Source: Candidatus Sericytochromatia bacterium S15B-MN24 CBMW_12
GTDB lineage: Bacteria > Cyanobacteriota > Sericytochromatia > S15B-MN24 > UBA4093
NCBI GenBank assembly: GCA_002083825.1
Contig: DAZV01000047.1
Location: 1 to 64,000 of the forward strand
Direction of reading: 5' to 3'
DNA: 64,000 nucleotides
Numbering within the stretch: position 1 is the first letter of the stretch; the number at the start of each line of letters is the position of its first letter. The translations under genes and the position numbers were made by a program. The notes under the pieces are model-generated. The model was not told where the DNA came from. It saw only the letters and a program-made list of their open reading frames with translations, and did not search any database. This document shows positions 34,421 to 42,808 of the stretch, piece after piece.

Positions 34421-34610
34421 GGGATCTCCTTTCGGGGACGAGGGGCTGGGGCCGGCTAGCTTGGTATACCCTTGGAGCGTCTGATTCTATACCTGGTCCT
34501 GAGCCGCCGATGGCGCGAACTCTCAGGGCCTCGATCGATGCTCAGTCGGCCCGACTTAGACATGACGAGCGTATCGTCCCGCGATCACATGAAGGATCAC
34601 ATGAGGGGGT

Positions 34611-35285
34611 TCAGTTGATCAGGCTTCGGAGCTTGGCTTCGTCCTTGAGCATGTACTGGTTACGGTCGAGGACGACGAGTCCACGGTCCTGGTAGTCCAT
34701 GAGGACGCGGGTGAAGGTTTCGCGGGAGGTGCCGGTGAGGTTGGCCATTTCCTGGCGGGTCATGCGGGTCTCGAACGCGAGGCCCTCGGGAGTGCGATTG
34801 CCGAGATCCTCGGCGAGTCCGAGCAGCAGGCGGGCGACGCGCCCGGGCGCGCTGAGGAAGGCGAGGCTCTCCACGTGTCCGTCGGTGCGGCGCAGGCGGC
34901 GGCTGAGGACGCTGAGGAGTTTCAGGGGGATCATGGGTTTTTCGGAGAGCACTTTGAGGAAGTCGTCGCGCTGGATGACGACGACGTGGGATTCCTCGAC
35001 GGCGACGGCCGAGGCCGACCGGGGTTCTCCGTCGAGAAGGGACATCTCGCCGAAGAGGTCATGGGGGCCGAGGAGGCCGAGGATGTGCTCGCGGCCGTCG
35101 TCGGCGGTCACGACGATCTTGATCTTGCCGCTGAGCAGCATGTAGCAGGAGTTTCCGGGATCGCCGGCGTAGAAGAGGATGGAGCCCTTGGGGACCTTGC
35201 GTTTGTGGCAGAGGGCGGCTATCGGGGCGAGTTCGGAGTCCTCGAGCTCCCCGAAGAGTGACGTCTGCTTGAGCGTATTGAGCAT
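34611..35285 (-). CDS. Crp/Fnr-family transcriptional regulator
   Basis: The ATG at 35285 has AGGAGG four bases upstream, giving 224 residues. The cyclic-nucleotide-binding domain contains PKGSILFYAGDPGNSCYMLLSGKIKI and FGEMSLLDGEPRSASAVA, keeping the Glu and Arg that contact the cyclic nucleotide phosphate and ribose in Crp. The winged helix has TRQEMANLTGTSRETFTRVLMDYQDRGLV. The likely ligand is cAMP or cGMP, perhaps made by the cyclase at 19780. No Fnr-type cysteine cluster is present. The J-protein gene lies upstream, separated by a three-unit repeat. Confidence 0.93.
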   Translation of the reverse strand: MLNTLKQTSLFGELEDSELAPIAALCHKRKVPKGSILFYAGDPGNSCYMLLSGKIKIVVTADDGREHILGLLGPHDLFGEMSLLDGEPRSASAVAVEESHVVVIQRDDFLKVLSEKPMIPLKLLSVLSRRLRRTDGHVESLAFLSAPGRVARLLLGLAEDLGNRTPEGLAFETRMTRQEMANLTGTSRETFTRVLMDYQDRGLVVLDRNQYMLKDEAKLRSLIN

Positions 35286-35297
35286 GAGGCCTCCTTT

Positions 35298-35357
35298 TTT
35301 TATAGCCGCGGGCGCCATAGAATAGCTGCGGGCGCCATTTTACAGCCGCGGGCGCTA
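35298..35357. repeat. Three 20-nt repeats between cbpA and the Crp-family gene
   Basis: Three units exactly 20 bases apart carry AGCCGCGGGCGCC (35304), AGCTGCGGGCGCC (35324) and AGCCGCGGGCGCT (35344). The first base triplet of the array on the minus strand is the cbpA stop codon TAG. Its far end merges with the Shine-Dalgarno sequence of the next gene. Confidence 0.92.
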
Positions 35358-36239
35358 CCGCGTGGCGCGGGGATCGTAGGGGGTCAACTTGCCGAGGCGG
35401 CGCCAGAGCGCCAGGGCCTGTTCGTCGATTTCGGGCGGCAGGTGAATCGCGATCTTGGCGTAGAGGTCGCCGTGGCCTTCTCCCTTGAGGCGTGGCATGC
35501 CCTTGCCTTTGAGTCGGAAGGTCTTTCCGCTCTGGGTGCGCTCGGGGATCTTGATCTTGACCGAGCCGTCGAGGGTGGGGACGGGGAGTTCGGCCCCGTC
35601 GATGGCCTCCAGGAAGGTGACGGGCAGTTCCAGTCTCAGGTCGTCGCCGTCGCGTTCGAAGCGTGGATCGGGCAGGACGGTGATGGCGAGGGTGAGATCG
35701 CCGGCCCGGATGGTGGAGCCGGTTTTCACGCCGGGGGGGACCTTCACGCGGATCCGGTTGCCGGTGCGGGGATTATGCAGCTCCCGGGTCGCCCCGTGGA
35801 AGGCCTCTTCGAGGGAGATCTCGAGCGGGGTCGCGCTTTCGGTCTCGCTCGCCCGCTTGCGGCCGGCTGGGGCCTGGTTTCCCGGGAAGGGGGCCTCCGA
35901 GGCTTGGCCGCCGAAGAAGGTTCCGAGGAGGTCTTCCCAGCCGAGCGGGCTTTCGAAGCCGTATCCTGCGCTTTGGCGTCCCGCCGCACGGGGTCGTTGG
36001 GGGCTTGCGGCGGCGTAGTAAGAGCGCATCTGGTCGTATTGCAGGCGCTTCTGGGGATCGGAGAGGACGTCGTAGGCGGCGGTGACTTCCTTGAAGCGGG
36101 CCTCGGCGCCAACCTTGGCGGAGTCCTGGTGGCGGTCGGGATGGTGCTCGCGGGCGAGCTTGCGGAAGGCATGCTTGAGTTCGGCTTCCGACGCATCGGC
36201 CTTCACGCCCAAGATTTGGTAGTAGTCCGGAGCGCTCAC
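35355..36239 (-). CDS. cbpA: DnaJ-type cochaperone (CbpA-like)
   Basis: The J domain (residues 4-70, YYQILGVKADASEAELKHAFRKLAREHHPDRH) has the HPD motif that stimulates DnaK. A linker leads to the DnaJ C-terminal substrate-binding domains, with NRIRVKVPPGVKTGSTIRAG and FRLKGKGMPRLKGEGHGDLYAKI. There is no cysteine-rich zinc domain, so it is a class B J protein. It starts with GTG, with AAGGG upstream, and is 294 residues long. The stop lies inside the 20-nt repeat array. Confidence 0.92.
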   Translation of the reverse strand: MSAPDYYQILGVKADASEAELKHAFRKLAREHHPDRHQDSAKVGAEARFKEVTAAYDVLSDPQKRLQYDQMRSYYAAASPQRPRAAGRQSAGYGFESPLGWEDLLGTFFGGQASEAPFPGNQAPAGRKRASETESATPLEISLEEAFHGATRELHNPRTGNRIRVKVPPGVKTGSTIRAGDLTLAITVLPDPRFERDGDDLRLELPVTFLEAIDGAELPVPTLDGSVKIKIPERTQSGKTFRLKGKGMPRLKGEGHGDLYAKIAIHLPPEIDEQALALWRRLGKLTPYDPRATR

Positions 36240-36334
36240 GGCTGTCCCTTCAAGAATTGGCCTGACGTCTCATGATGCTTCATGATGACCCTTGCGCCTT
36301 CATGATAAGCATCGGTCGAGGAAAGGACAAGCAA

Positions 36335-36360
36335 GAAAAAAGACGGACCGAAGCCCGTCT
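36335..36360 (-). terminator. Intrinsic terminator of the SRP RNA gene
   Basis: On the minus strand an 8-bp stem AGACGGGC/GTCCGTCT with a TTCG tetraloop (36341-36360) is followed by six T. It lies just after the SRP RNA. Confidence 0.9.
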
Positions 36361-36372
36361 GATGCCGCCCTT

Positions 36373-36493
36373 GCCCCCAGCAGTGGCCAGGTGAGCCCAC
36401 AACACCCATCGGAATCCACTTACCGTTGCTCCCTTCCGGGCCTAGCGGAGTTCGCAGCCCGATGCCGCGTGGAACCCGACCGCCACTAAGGGC
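36373..36493 (-). ncRNA. ffs: Signal recognition particle RNA (small, 4.5S type)
   Basis: The minus strand carries GGCCCGGAAGGGAGCAAC, the apical SRP motif bound by Ffh (symmetric loop and GGAA tetraloop). The terminal arms GCCCTTAGTGGC (36482-36493) and GCCACTGCTGGGGGC (36373-36387) pair to close the long hairpin. The size of about 120 nt fits the small bacterial form with only domain IV. Exact ends are approximate; a promoter and an intrinsic terminator bracket it. Confidence 0.93.
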
Positions 36494-36509
36494 AGGTACG
36501 ACGGGATTC

Positions 36510-36518
36510 AGTATAGCA
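36510..36518 (-). promoter_or_regulatory. Extended -10 promoter of the SRP RNA gene
   Basis: Minus strand TGCTATACT fits TG-N-TATAAT, and TGGACG lies 16 bases further upstream as a partial -35. The start would be near 36503, just before the 5' arm of the RNA. Confidence 0.6.
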
Positions 36519-36614
36519 TATGCTCTCCGGCCGTCCATGGTATTTCGGCTGTTTCGACCGTGGACCCTGCTCGATTGCCTCTTTAGGATGAAGGGGAGCC
36601 GAAAGGAGGCGGGC

Positions 36615-37727
36615 ATGCACGAAGCAAGAGCCACGTCCGGTCAACGCAAGTCCTGGCAACGCGTCACCTGCCTCGTCTCGGGAGGCGTCCTAGGCCTCAC
36701 GCTGGCCACGAGTGCCACCGCCGCAGTCCCCATGGGGCCGAACACCATCGCGGATCTGGTTGCCAAGGCCGCCCCCGCGGTGGTCAACCTCGACACCGTC
36801 AAGCGCCGAGCCAACCCCATGGGGGATCTCGACCCGTTCTTCCACGGCTTCCTCGGCTCGGAGCATCGCGGCTTGCCCCGCTACTTCGAACAAAAGGGCG
36901 TGGGCTCCGGCTTCGTGATCGATCCCCAGGGCCTGATCGTCACCAATCACCACGTCACCCGGGACGCCGCCGCGATCACGGTCACCCTTCCCGACGGCCG
37001 GACTTTCCAGGGCCGCGTGATCGGCCAGGACCCGGAGACCGATCTCGCCCTGGTTTCGATCGACGCCAAGGGTCTTTCCACCCTCAAGTTCGCCGAGCGA
37101 CGCGCGGTCAGGGTCGGCGAGTGGGTCGTCGCCATCGGCAGCCCTCTGGGGCTCTCCACGACCGTCACGGCCGGCATCGTCTCGGCCCTCAAGCGCTCGG
37201 TGCCCATCAGCGAGCGGGTCGAGTTCCTTCAGACCGACGCCCCCATCAACCCCGGCAACTCCGGCGGGCCCTTGCTCAACCTCGACGGCGAGGTCATCGG
37301 CATCAACACCGCCATCGCCGCTCGCGCTCAGGGCATCGGCTTCGCCATCCCCGTGGAGACGGCCCGCTTCGTGGTCTCCGAGCTGCGCCAAAAAGGAAAG
37401 GTCGAGCGACCCTGGATGGGCCTCTTCATCGCGCTCGACGCCTCGGGCCTGAGGGTGAGCGAGGTTTCCCCCGCCGGTCCCGCCGCGAGGGCGGGAATCC
37501 TGGCGGGGGATGTGATCCTCGAACTGGAGGGTAAGAAGGTCTCGGCGACCACGGACATCCTCCGGGCCATTGGCGATCGCCGCGTCGGGGACGAGGTTCG
37601 CGTCGCTTTGTCTCGCCAGGGCCGCCGCCAACAGCTTATACTGGTCCTGGGAGTGATGCCTCCCGAACCGCAAAAGCCCCGATCCGAGGCTGCCGGAAGG
37701 CCGGACGCCCCCCCTGAGGATGAATGA
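36615..37727 (+). CDS. HtrA/DegP-family periplasmic serine protease
   Basis: The ATG at 36615 has AAAGGAGG about six bases upstream; earlier in-frame ATGs lack one. A signal peptide ends ATAAVP. The S1C protease domain has the catalytic His in VTNHHVTRD, Asp in DPETDLALVSID and Ser in INPGNSGGPLLN. One PDZ domain follows (GLRVSEVSPAGPAARAGILAGDVILELEG). At 371 residues with a single PDZ it has the HhoA/HhoB-like layout common in cyanobacteria. It acts in envelope protein quality control. The stop overlaps the DinG-like start (ATGA). Confidence 0.95.
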   Translation: MHEARATSGQRKSWQRVTCLVSGGVLGLTLATSATAAVPMGPNTIADLVAKAAPAVVNLDTVKRRANPMGDLDPFFHGFLGSEHRGLPRYFEQKGVGSGFVIDPQGLIVTNHHVTRDAAAITVTLPDGRTFQGRVIGQDPETDLALVSIDAKGLSTLKFAERRAVRVGEWVVAIGSPLGLSTTVTAGIVSALKRSVPISERVEFLQTDAPINPGNSGGPLLNLDGEVIGINTAIAARAQGIGFAIPVETARFVVSELRQKGKVERPWMGLFIALDASGLRVSEVSPAGPAARAGILAGDVILELEGKKVSATTDILRAIGDRRVGDEVRVALSRQGRRQQLILVLGVMPPEPQKPRSEAAGRPDAPPEDE

Positions 37728-39646
37728 CCCCGCCCGAATTTCTCTCCCGCTTCGATGCCATCGTCCAGAAACTGCCCATGTACGAGCCGCGCCCCGGCCA
37801 GCGCGACATGGCCGAGACTGTCCACGCGGCCGTCTCCGAGGGCCTCCACGCCATCGTCGAGGCCGGCACCGGATCCGGGAAGAGCTTCGCCTACCTGGTC
37901 CCGCTCCTCGACGCGGAGGGCCCCTTCGTCATCTCCACCGGGACCATCGCGCTCCAGGAACAACTCCTCGGCAAGGACATCCCCTTCATCCAGGAAGCCT
38001 CCGGAAGGCACTTCAGCGTCGCCCTCGCCAAGGGACGCGGCAACTACCTCTGCCTTCAAAAGCTCTGGGAGGCCGATCGCCGACTTCCCGACGCCGACCC
38101 CCTGCGGCCCGAGCTCGACCGCATCAAGGCCCTTCTCAGCGGCAACGGCTCAGAGATAGGAGATCCATGGAACGGGGACGTCGCGGACCTTCCCTTCGTT
38201 CCCACGCCTCAGCTCTGGCAGGAGATCGCCTCGGAGGCCGATGATTGCCTGGGCTCCAAGTGCGAGTTCTACGAGCATTCCCCTCACCGGGTGGCGCGTT
38301 CCCAGCAGGCGCATGCTCACTTGATCATAGCCAATCACGCCCTCTACTTCGCGGACCTCGCCGCGGGGGGCGGCATTCTGCCCGCCCACAAGGCCGCCAT
38401 CTTCGACGAGGCCCATCACGTCCCGCAGGCTGCCACCCGGGCCTTCACCGGCGCGGTCGGACGCTACGCCATAACCAAGCTCATGCAGAAGATGCGCAAG
38501 CGCATCGGCATGGTCCCCGACGACGTCGTCTTCAACCTCGTGGGGCTCGAAAGCCGTCTCATGGAATGGGTCATGCGGCCCGAGCGGGCCCAGTTCAGGC
38601 TCTATCCGGACGCCATTTTCCTGGAAATCGCCGAGGGCATCCTCGACAATCTCCGGATCCTGCGATCCTGGATGGAGCGCGACGTGGCCCTGGGCGCGGG
38701 CATCGACGATCCGGAGCGGGCCAAGAAGGCGCCCCTCCATCGCCAGCGCCTCATCGCCCAACTCGACGGCCTCACCGCCCGCTGGGAGTACTTCGGCTCG
38801 TTCGCCGACAATACGCTGGCCGAGCGGGTCAACTGGGTAGAGGTCGACCGTCAGCGAGGCAATTTCCACCTCAAGTCGGCCCCCCTCGACATCGCCCCCG
38901 CCCTCAAGGATCACCTCTGGAGCCAGCGCTCGGCGGTCTGCGTCTCGGCGACCCTCGGAGTGGACGGCGACTTCAGCTACTTCAAGCAGCAGGTGGGCCT
39001 CTCGGATACCCTCGATCTCGAGACTCCCAGCCCCTTCGACTATCAACAGCAGGCGACCCTCTACGTGCCGCGCTATTTGCCGGAACCCAACGCTCCCGAG
39101 TTCGCCCCTCATTCCCGCGAGGCGATCCGCCGGATCCTCGAGTCCACCCAGGGGCGCGCCTTCGTCCTCTTCACCTCCTACAAGGCCATGCACGCGGCGT
39201 TCACTCAGCTCTGGCCCCTGCTGCCGTATCCGACCAAGAAGCAGGGGGATTTGCCGCGGGCCCAGCTGATAGACTGGTTCAAAGCGACTCCGCATGCGGT
39301 CTTGTTCGCGACCTCCAGCTTCTGGGAGGGGGTGGACGTGCCGGGTGAAGCACTCTCTTGCGTGATCATCGACCGGTTGCCGTTTTCGGTGCCTGACGAT
39401 CCGGTGGTCCAGGCTCACGTCGAGCGTCTCAAGATGCAGGGCAAGGACTGGTTCCGCGAGTATACCCTGCCCGAAGCCATCATTCGCCTGAAGCAAGGCT
39501 TCGGCCGTCTGATCCGCACTTCGACGGATCGAGGGCTGGTGGCTATTCTCGACAACCGCCTCTTCACCAAGAACTACGGGGCGGCCATTCTGCGGGCCCT
39601 GCCGGACTGTCCGACCGTCCGCGACCTCGACGACTTCGCGCTGTGA
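37724..39646 (+). CDS. DinG-like (XPD-type) DNA helicase
   Basis: A superfamily 2 5'-3' helicase of 640 residues with Walker A EAGTGSGKS, TGTIALQEQLL, DEAHH, and the C-terminal motifs ATSSFWEGVDVPGEALSCVIIDRLPF and QGFGRLIRTSTDRG. The iron-sulphur region has NYLC, then DDCLGSKC, but the usual fourth Cys position reads Ser in EFYEHSPHR. With three of four ligands the cluster may be altered or lost, or a nearby His may serve. It is coupled to htrA in front and to the next gene behind (GTGA overlap). Confidence 0.92.
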   Translation: MTPPEFLSRFDAIVQKLPMYEPRPGQRDMAETVHAAVSEGLHAIVEAGTGSGKSFAYLVPLLDAEGPFVISTGTIALQEQLLGKDIPFIQEASGRHFSVALAKGRGNYLCLQKLWEADRRLPDADPLRPELDRIKALLSGNGSEIGDPWNGDVADLPFVPTPQLWQEIASEADDCLGSKCEFYEHSPHRVARSQQAHAHLIIANHALYFADLAAGGGILPAHKAAIFDEAHHVPQAATRAFTGAVGRYAITKLMQKMRKRIGMVPDDVVFNLVGLESRLMEWVMRPERAQFRLYPDAIFLEIAEGILDNLRILRSWMERDVALGAGIDDPERAKKAPLHRQRLIAQLDGLTARWEYFGSFADNTLAERVNWVEVDRQRGNFHLKSAPLDIAPALKDHLWSQRSAVCVSATLGVDGDFSYFKQQVGLSDTLDLETPSPFDYQQQATLYVPRYLPEPNAPEFAPHSREAIRRILESTQGRAFVLFTSYKAMHAAFTQLWPLLPYPTKKQGDLPRAQLIDWFKATPHAVLFATSSFWEGVDVPGEALSCVIIDRLPFSVPDDPVVQAHVERLKMQGKDWFREYTLPEAIIRLKQGFGRLIRTSTDRGLVAILDNRLFTKNYGAAILRALPDCPTVRDLDDFAL

Positions 39647-40644
39647 CGGACGTGCTCGGCGCCGTGAGCCTGGATCCGGTGGGTCTCACTCCCATGGTTC
39701 GCCCTCCCGCCCGGTGGGTGACCGAACGCGTGGCCCCGCTCGGCGCGAAGACCGTCCTTTCGCTTTTCAACGGTCCCGGCGCCGAAGCGCGCGAGTTCCG
39801 CCGCCGGGGCATGCAGGTCACGACCGTCGACCCGCTGGTCTCCAGCGCCTGGTGGTGCCGGGCCTTCGTCGAGGGAGCCGAACCCGCCCGGGAACGGACC
39901 GTCAGCGACTGGGTCCGCCTGCGGAAGGATCCCGACGTCGTCAAGCGCTTCTTCCCCTGGGCGAACAAGATCTTCACCCCCGAAGAGACCATCTGGCTGG
40001 GGATCTGGCATGAGGCGATCGTCAAGGGGTCGGCCACGGCCGGAGAAAAGGCGATCGGGGTGGTCGCGGTCTTCTGGGTGATGCGTTACTGGCTGGAGTG
40101 GAACTGCCGAGAGCTGGGATTCAAGCCCATGCCGCCAGTGGCGGCCTTGCGAAAGTACGTGGAGGAAGCCAATCTCCGGGCGCAAGGTATGAAGGGGTGG
40201 GCAGGGTCCGGTTTGGCCTTGCAGGGCCTGCCTTCAGAGGCCTTGGTCAAGCATTCCTTCGATCTGCTATACTGTTACTTGCCACCGGTCGAGGGTATAG
40301 GGAGTCTTGGACTGGCCCCGCGCCTCTGGGAACAATGGGTGGTTGGTGATCCCCAGGCTCCGTATCCGCCCCTGGATGCCGGAGATCTCGGGGGAGCGCT
40401 GTCGCCGGCGGCCCACGTCGAGGCGATTCAATCGCTCGTTCGAGCTTCGGGGCAGTTCGATTCGCTGGCCTTGGCTTACGAGGGGGCGATGGCGGACCAG
40501 GTCTGGGAGGCCGTTTCGCGTCATCGGCCGGTGCTTTCGAGGGAAACGTTATCGGTGCCGAATCCCGGCGCCCAACCGGTTCAGGTGGGATTGCTGATCG
40601 CAGGCGGCACGACGGCCGCGACTCACATGGCCTCCGAGGCCTAG
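39643..40644 (+). CDS. Putative methyltransferase-like protein
   Basis: It starts at a GTG overlapping the DinG stop. Near the N-terminus VLSLFNGPGAEAREFRRRGMQVTTVD has the glycine loop and acidic strand end of a class I SAM-binding site. FDLLYCYLPPVEG may stand where DNA methyltransferases have D/N-P-P-Y, but the motif is not canonical. The middle (FFPWANKIFTPEETIWLGIWHEAIVKG) is not recognised. It may be a degenerate or novel methyltransferase. The coupling to dinG suggests DNA metabolism. Length 333 residues. Confidence 0.5.
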   Translation: MTDVLGAVSLDPVGLTPMVRPPARWVTERVAPLGAKTVLSLFNGPGAEAREFRRRGMQVTTVDPLVSSAWWCRAFVEGAEPARERTVSDWVRLRKDPDVVKRFFPWANKIFTPEETIWLGIWHEAIVKGSATAGEKAIGVVAVFWVMRYWLEWNCRELGFKPMPPVAALRKYVEEANLRAQGMKGWAGSGLALQGLPSEALVKHSFDLLYCYLPPVEGIGSLGLAPRLWEQWVVGDPQAPYPPLDAGDLGGALSPAAHVEAIQSLVRASGQFDSLALAYEGAMADQVWEAVSRHRPVLSRETLSVPNPGAQPVQVGLLIAGGTTAATHMASEA

Positions 40645-40676
40645 CTCACGCGCTAGAGAAAGAGAACGCTAACCGC

Positions 40677-41612
40677 ATGATTTCCGAAGGCAGCCTCCAA
40701 GACTTCAGCTTCAGTGATCTCCTCCAGATCATCGGTCTGAACTCCGAGACGGGCGTGCTCCGCTTGATCAGCGAGGGGCGCGAAGGCCTGCTGAATTGCC
40801 ATGCCGGCGAGATCAAGGGCGCCAAGGCCTTGGATCGATTGGGCGAAGAGGCTGTTTACGCCCTCTTCCACTGGGAGAGCGGCACCTTCACCTTCGAGCG
40901 GGACGCGCTTTCCGCCAACTCCGGCGGCGCCGCGCTCCAGAACGTTCGCTCGCCCCTGTCCGAGCTTGCCAAGGAAGGCATTCACCGCGTCGATCAATGG
41001 CGCTCCATTCGCCGGGATATGCCGCAAATGACCCTTCGGGCCTGCTTCCGGGTGGTGGATCGCGCGTCTTGCAGCTTGTCGTCGGCCGCCGCGGATCTCG
41101 TCGATCACCTCGATGGCGCCGCCGGCCAGACCTTGCCCGAAATCGCGAAGGCGACCGGCCTCGATGATCTCGCGGCTGCCCAGGGACTCCTGGAGCTGTG
41201 GCGCGAGGGCTTGCTCCAGATCGAAACGGCCCCCGAGGAGGCGCTTCGCTCGGTCTTCCAGGCCGTGAGCGAGGGAGTCTTCGAGCGCTTCGCCTCCATT
41301 TCGGGACTCAAGATGACGGAAGGCCTCGAATCGCGCCTCAATACCTGGGCCCGCGAGCAGGGAGTGGATTTGCGCTGGCGTCATGGCCGGGTGCTGGACG
41401 GGCTTCCCGCCGTGCTGGAGGCCTCCGCGTTGCTGCCGGTTTATCGCGGCTTCCTGCTGGAGGAACTCGGCTACGTGGTCAAGACCCATGGCGAGAGCTT
41501 CGTCTCGCGTGCCATCGAGGGACTGCTCGAGACCTTTTCGGCCGAGGAGCGTGGAAGCTGGACGGCGCTGGGACTTGAAGCGGCGCTATCGCTGGAGAGC
41601 GGGCGCGCCTAG
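40677..41612 (+). CDS. PATAN (DUF4388) domain protein
   Basis: The N-terminal 90 residues (SLQDFSFSDLLQIIGLNSETGVLRLISEGREGLLNCHAGEIKGAKALDRLGEEAVYALFHWESGTFTFE) are a clear PATAN/DUF4388 domain, an alpha/beta scaffold found with response regulators, Roadblock proteins and MglA GTPases. The remaining 220 residues are helical and unassigned. It precedes the Roadblock, MglA and kinase genes on the same strand, about 105 bases before the first, and likely belongs to the same signalling module. No enzyme motif is present. Confidence 0.88.
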   Translation: MISEGSLQDFSFSDLLQIIGLNSETGVLRLISEGREGLLNCHAGEIKGAKALDRLGEEAVYALFHWESGTFTFERDALSANSGGAALQNVRSPLSELAKEGIHRVDQWRSIRRDMPQMTLRACFRVVDRASCSLSSAAADLVDHLDGAAGQTLPEIAKATGLDDLAAAQGLLELWREGLLQIETAPEEALRSVFQAVSEGVFERFASISGLKMTEGLESRLNTWAREQGVDLRWRHGRVLDGLPAVLEASALLPVYRGFLLEELGYVVKTHGESFVSRAIEGLLETFSAEERGSWTALGLEAALSLESGRA

Positions 41613-41718
41613 AAACAGGATGGCCGCCTGGGCGCTTCTCCGCCGAGGAAGCTGGCGAGCAGCAAGGGGGCATCTTGGCAAGGATGTGGGAGAAAGGGTC
41701 TAGAGGATTGGAGCTGGA

Positions 41719-42198
41719 ATGCTGAACCGTGGGGCTGGACACCTCGTCATCACTGAAGAGGGGATTCGGGCCATCAACAACACCCTGGGGAACCTGGTGC
41801 TCGATACGGGCGCCAAGGCCGCACTTCTGATGGAGAAGTCGGGCCAGATGATCTCCGCTCAAGGCGAAACCAACGCCTTCGATACCATGTCGCTCTCCGC
41901 GCTCATCACGGGATCCTTCAATTCGACCAAGGCGATCGCCACGCTCCTGGGAGAATCGGAATTCAAGCGCATGTTCCAGCAGGGATCAAGTCAATCCATC
42001 TTCATGTTCGCCCTCGATTCCCATGACATCGTGGCGATCGTCTTCCCCAACACCATCACCGTCGGAAAGATCAAGTACAAGGTCGAACAGATTCTCGACT
42101 CCCTCAATAACCAGATCGAGACCTTGTACAACAGTGCTCCGTCCAGCCCATTGCGCGCGGGCCAGGCCCTAGCTCCCAAGATCGACGACCTCTTCTAG
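41719..42198 (+). CDS. Roadblock/LC7 (MglB-like) protein
   Basis: A 159-residue protein with a Roadblock/LC7 core: [32 protein letters not shown], then [46 protein letters not shown]. The family forms dimers that act as GTPase-activating proteins or scaffolds for MglA. Its gene lies 13 bases before mglA, the classical pairing. GGAG sits five bases before the ATG. Confidence 0.93.
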   Translation: MLNRGAGHLVITEEGIRAINNTLGNLVLDTGAKAALLMEKSGQMISAQGETNAFDTMSLSALITGSFNSTKAIATLLGESEFKRMFQQGSSQSIFMFALDSHDIVAIVFPNTITVGKIKYKVEQILDSLNNQIETLYNSAPSSPLRAGQALAPKIDDLF

Positions 42199-42211
42199 AG
42201 AGTGGAGAACC

Positions 42212-42790
42212 ATGGCTCTTATTAACTACGCCAGCCGCGAAATCAACTGCAAGATCGTCTATTACGGCACCGGACTGGGTGGCAAGACCACCAACCTCGA
42301 GTACATCTTCAAGCAGCTCGCCCCCGGCATCCGGGGTGAAATGATCAGCTTGGCGACCGAAACCGAGCGCACGCTCTTCTTCGACTTCCTGCCCCTCGAT
42401 CTCGGCTCCGTGCAGGGCTTCAAGACCAAGTTCTCGCTCTACACCGTCCCCGGCCAGGTCGAGTACAACGCGTCGCGCAAGCTCATCCTCAACGGGGTCG
42501 ACGGCATCGTCTTCGTCGCCGACTCCCAGAAGGAAAAGTGGGAAGAGAACATGGAGTCCCTGCGCAACATGGAGGAGAACCTCGCCGAGTACGGGCTGAA
42601 CCTCGACGCCGTTCCCTACGTCCTCCAGTACAACAAGCGCGACCTTCCCAACGTCAATGCCTACGAAGAGCTCGAAAGCGTCCTCAATCCCCGTAACGTC
42701 CCCTCGTTCGAGGCCGTGGCCGTCGAGGGCTCGGGTGTCTTTGCTACCCTCAAGGCCGTCTCGAAGGCCGTTCTCAACCGCCTCAGCTAG
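42212..42790 (+). CDS. mglA: MglA-like small Ras-family GTPase
   Basis: A 192-residue bacterial small GTPase with P-loop [13 protein letters not shown], a switch II region [28 protein letters not shown], and G4 QYNKRDLPN. MglA controls cell polarity and surface motility in Myxococcus and related roles elsewhere; its role here is unknown. The Roadblock partner is just upstream, and the kinase gene follows after 18 bases, so one transcript is likely. Confidence 0.95.
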   Translation: MALINYASREINCKIVYYGTGLGGKTTNLEYIFKQLAPGIRGEMISLATETERTLFFDFLPLDLGSVQGFKTKFSLYTVPGQVEYNASRKLILNGVDGIVFVADSQKEKWEENMESLRNMEENLAEYGLNLDAVPYVLQYNKRDLPNVNAYEELESVLNPRNVPSFEAVAVEGSGVFATLKAVSKAVLNRLS

Positions 42791-42808
42791 AGGCGGGCTA
42801 AGGCCCGC

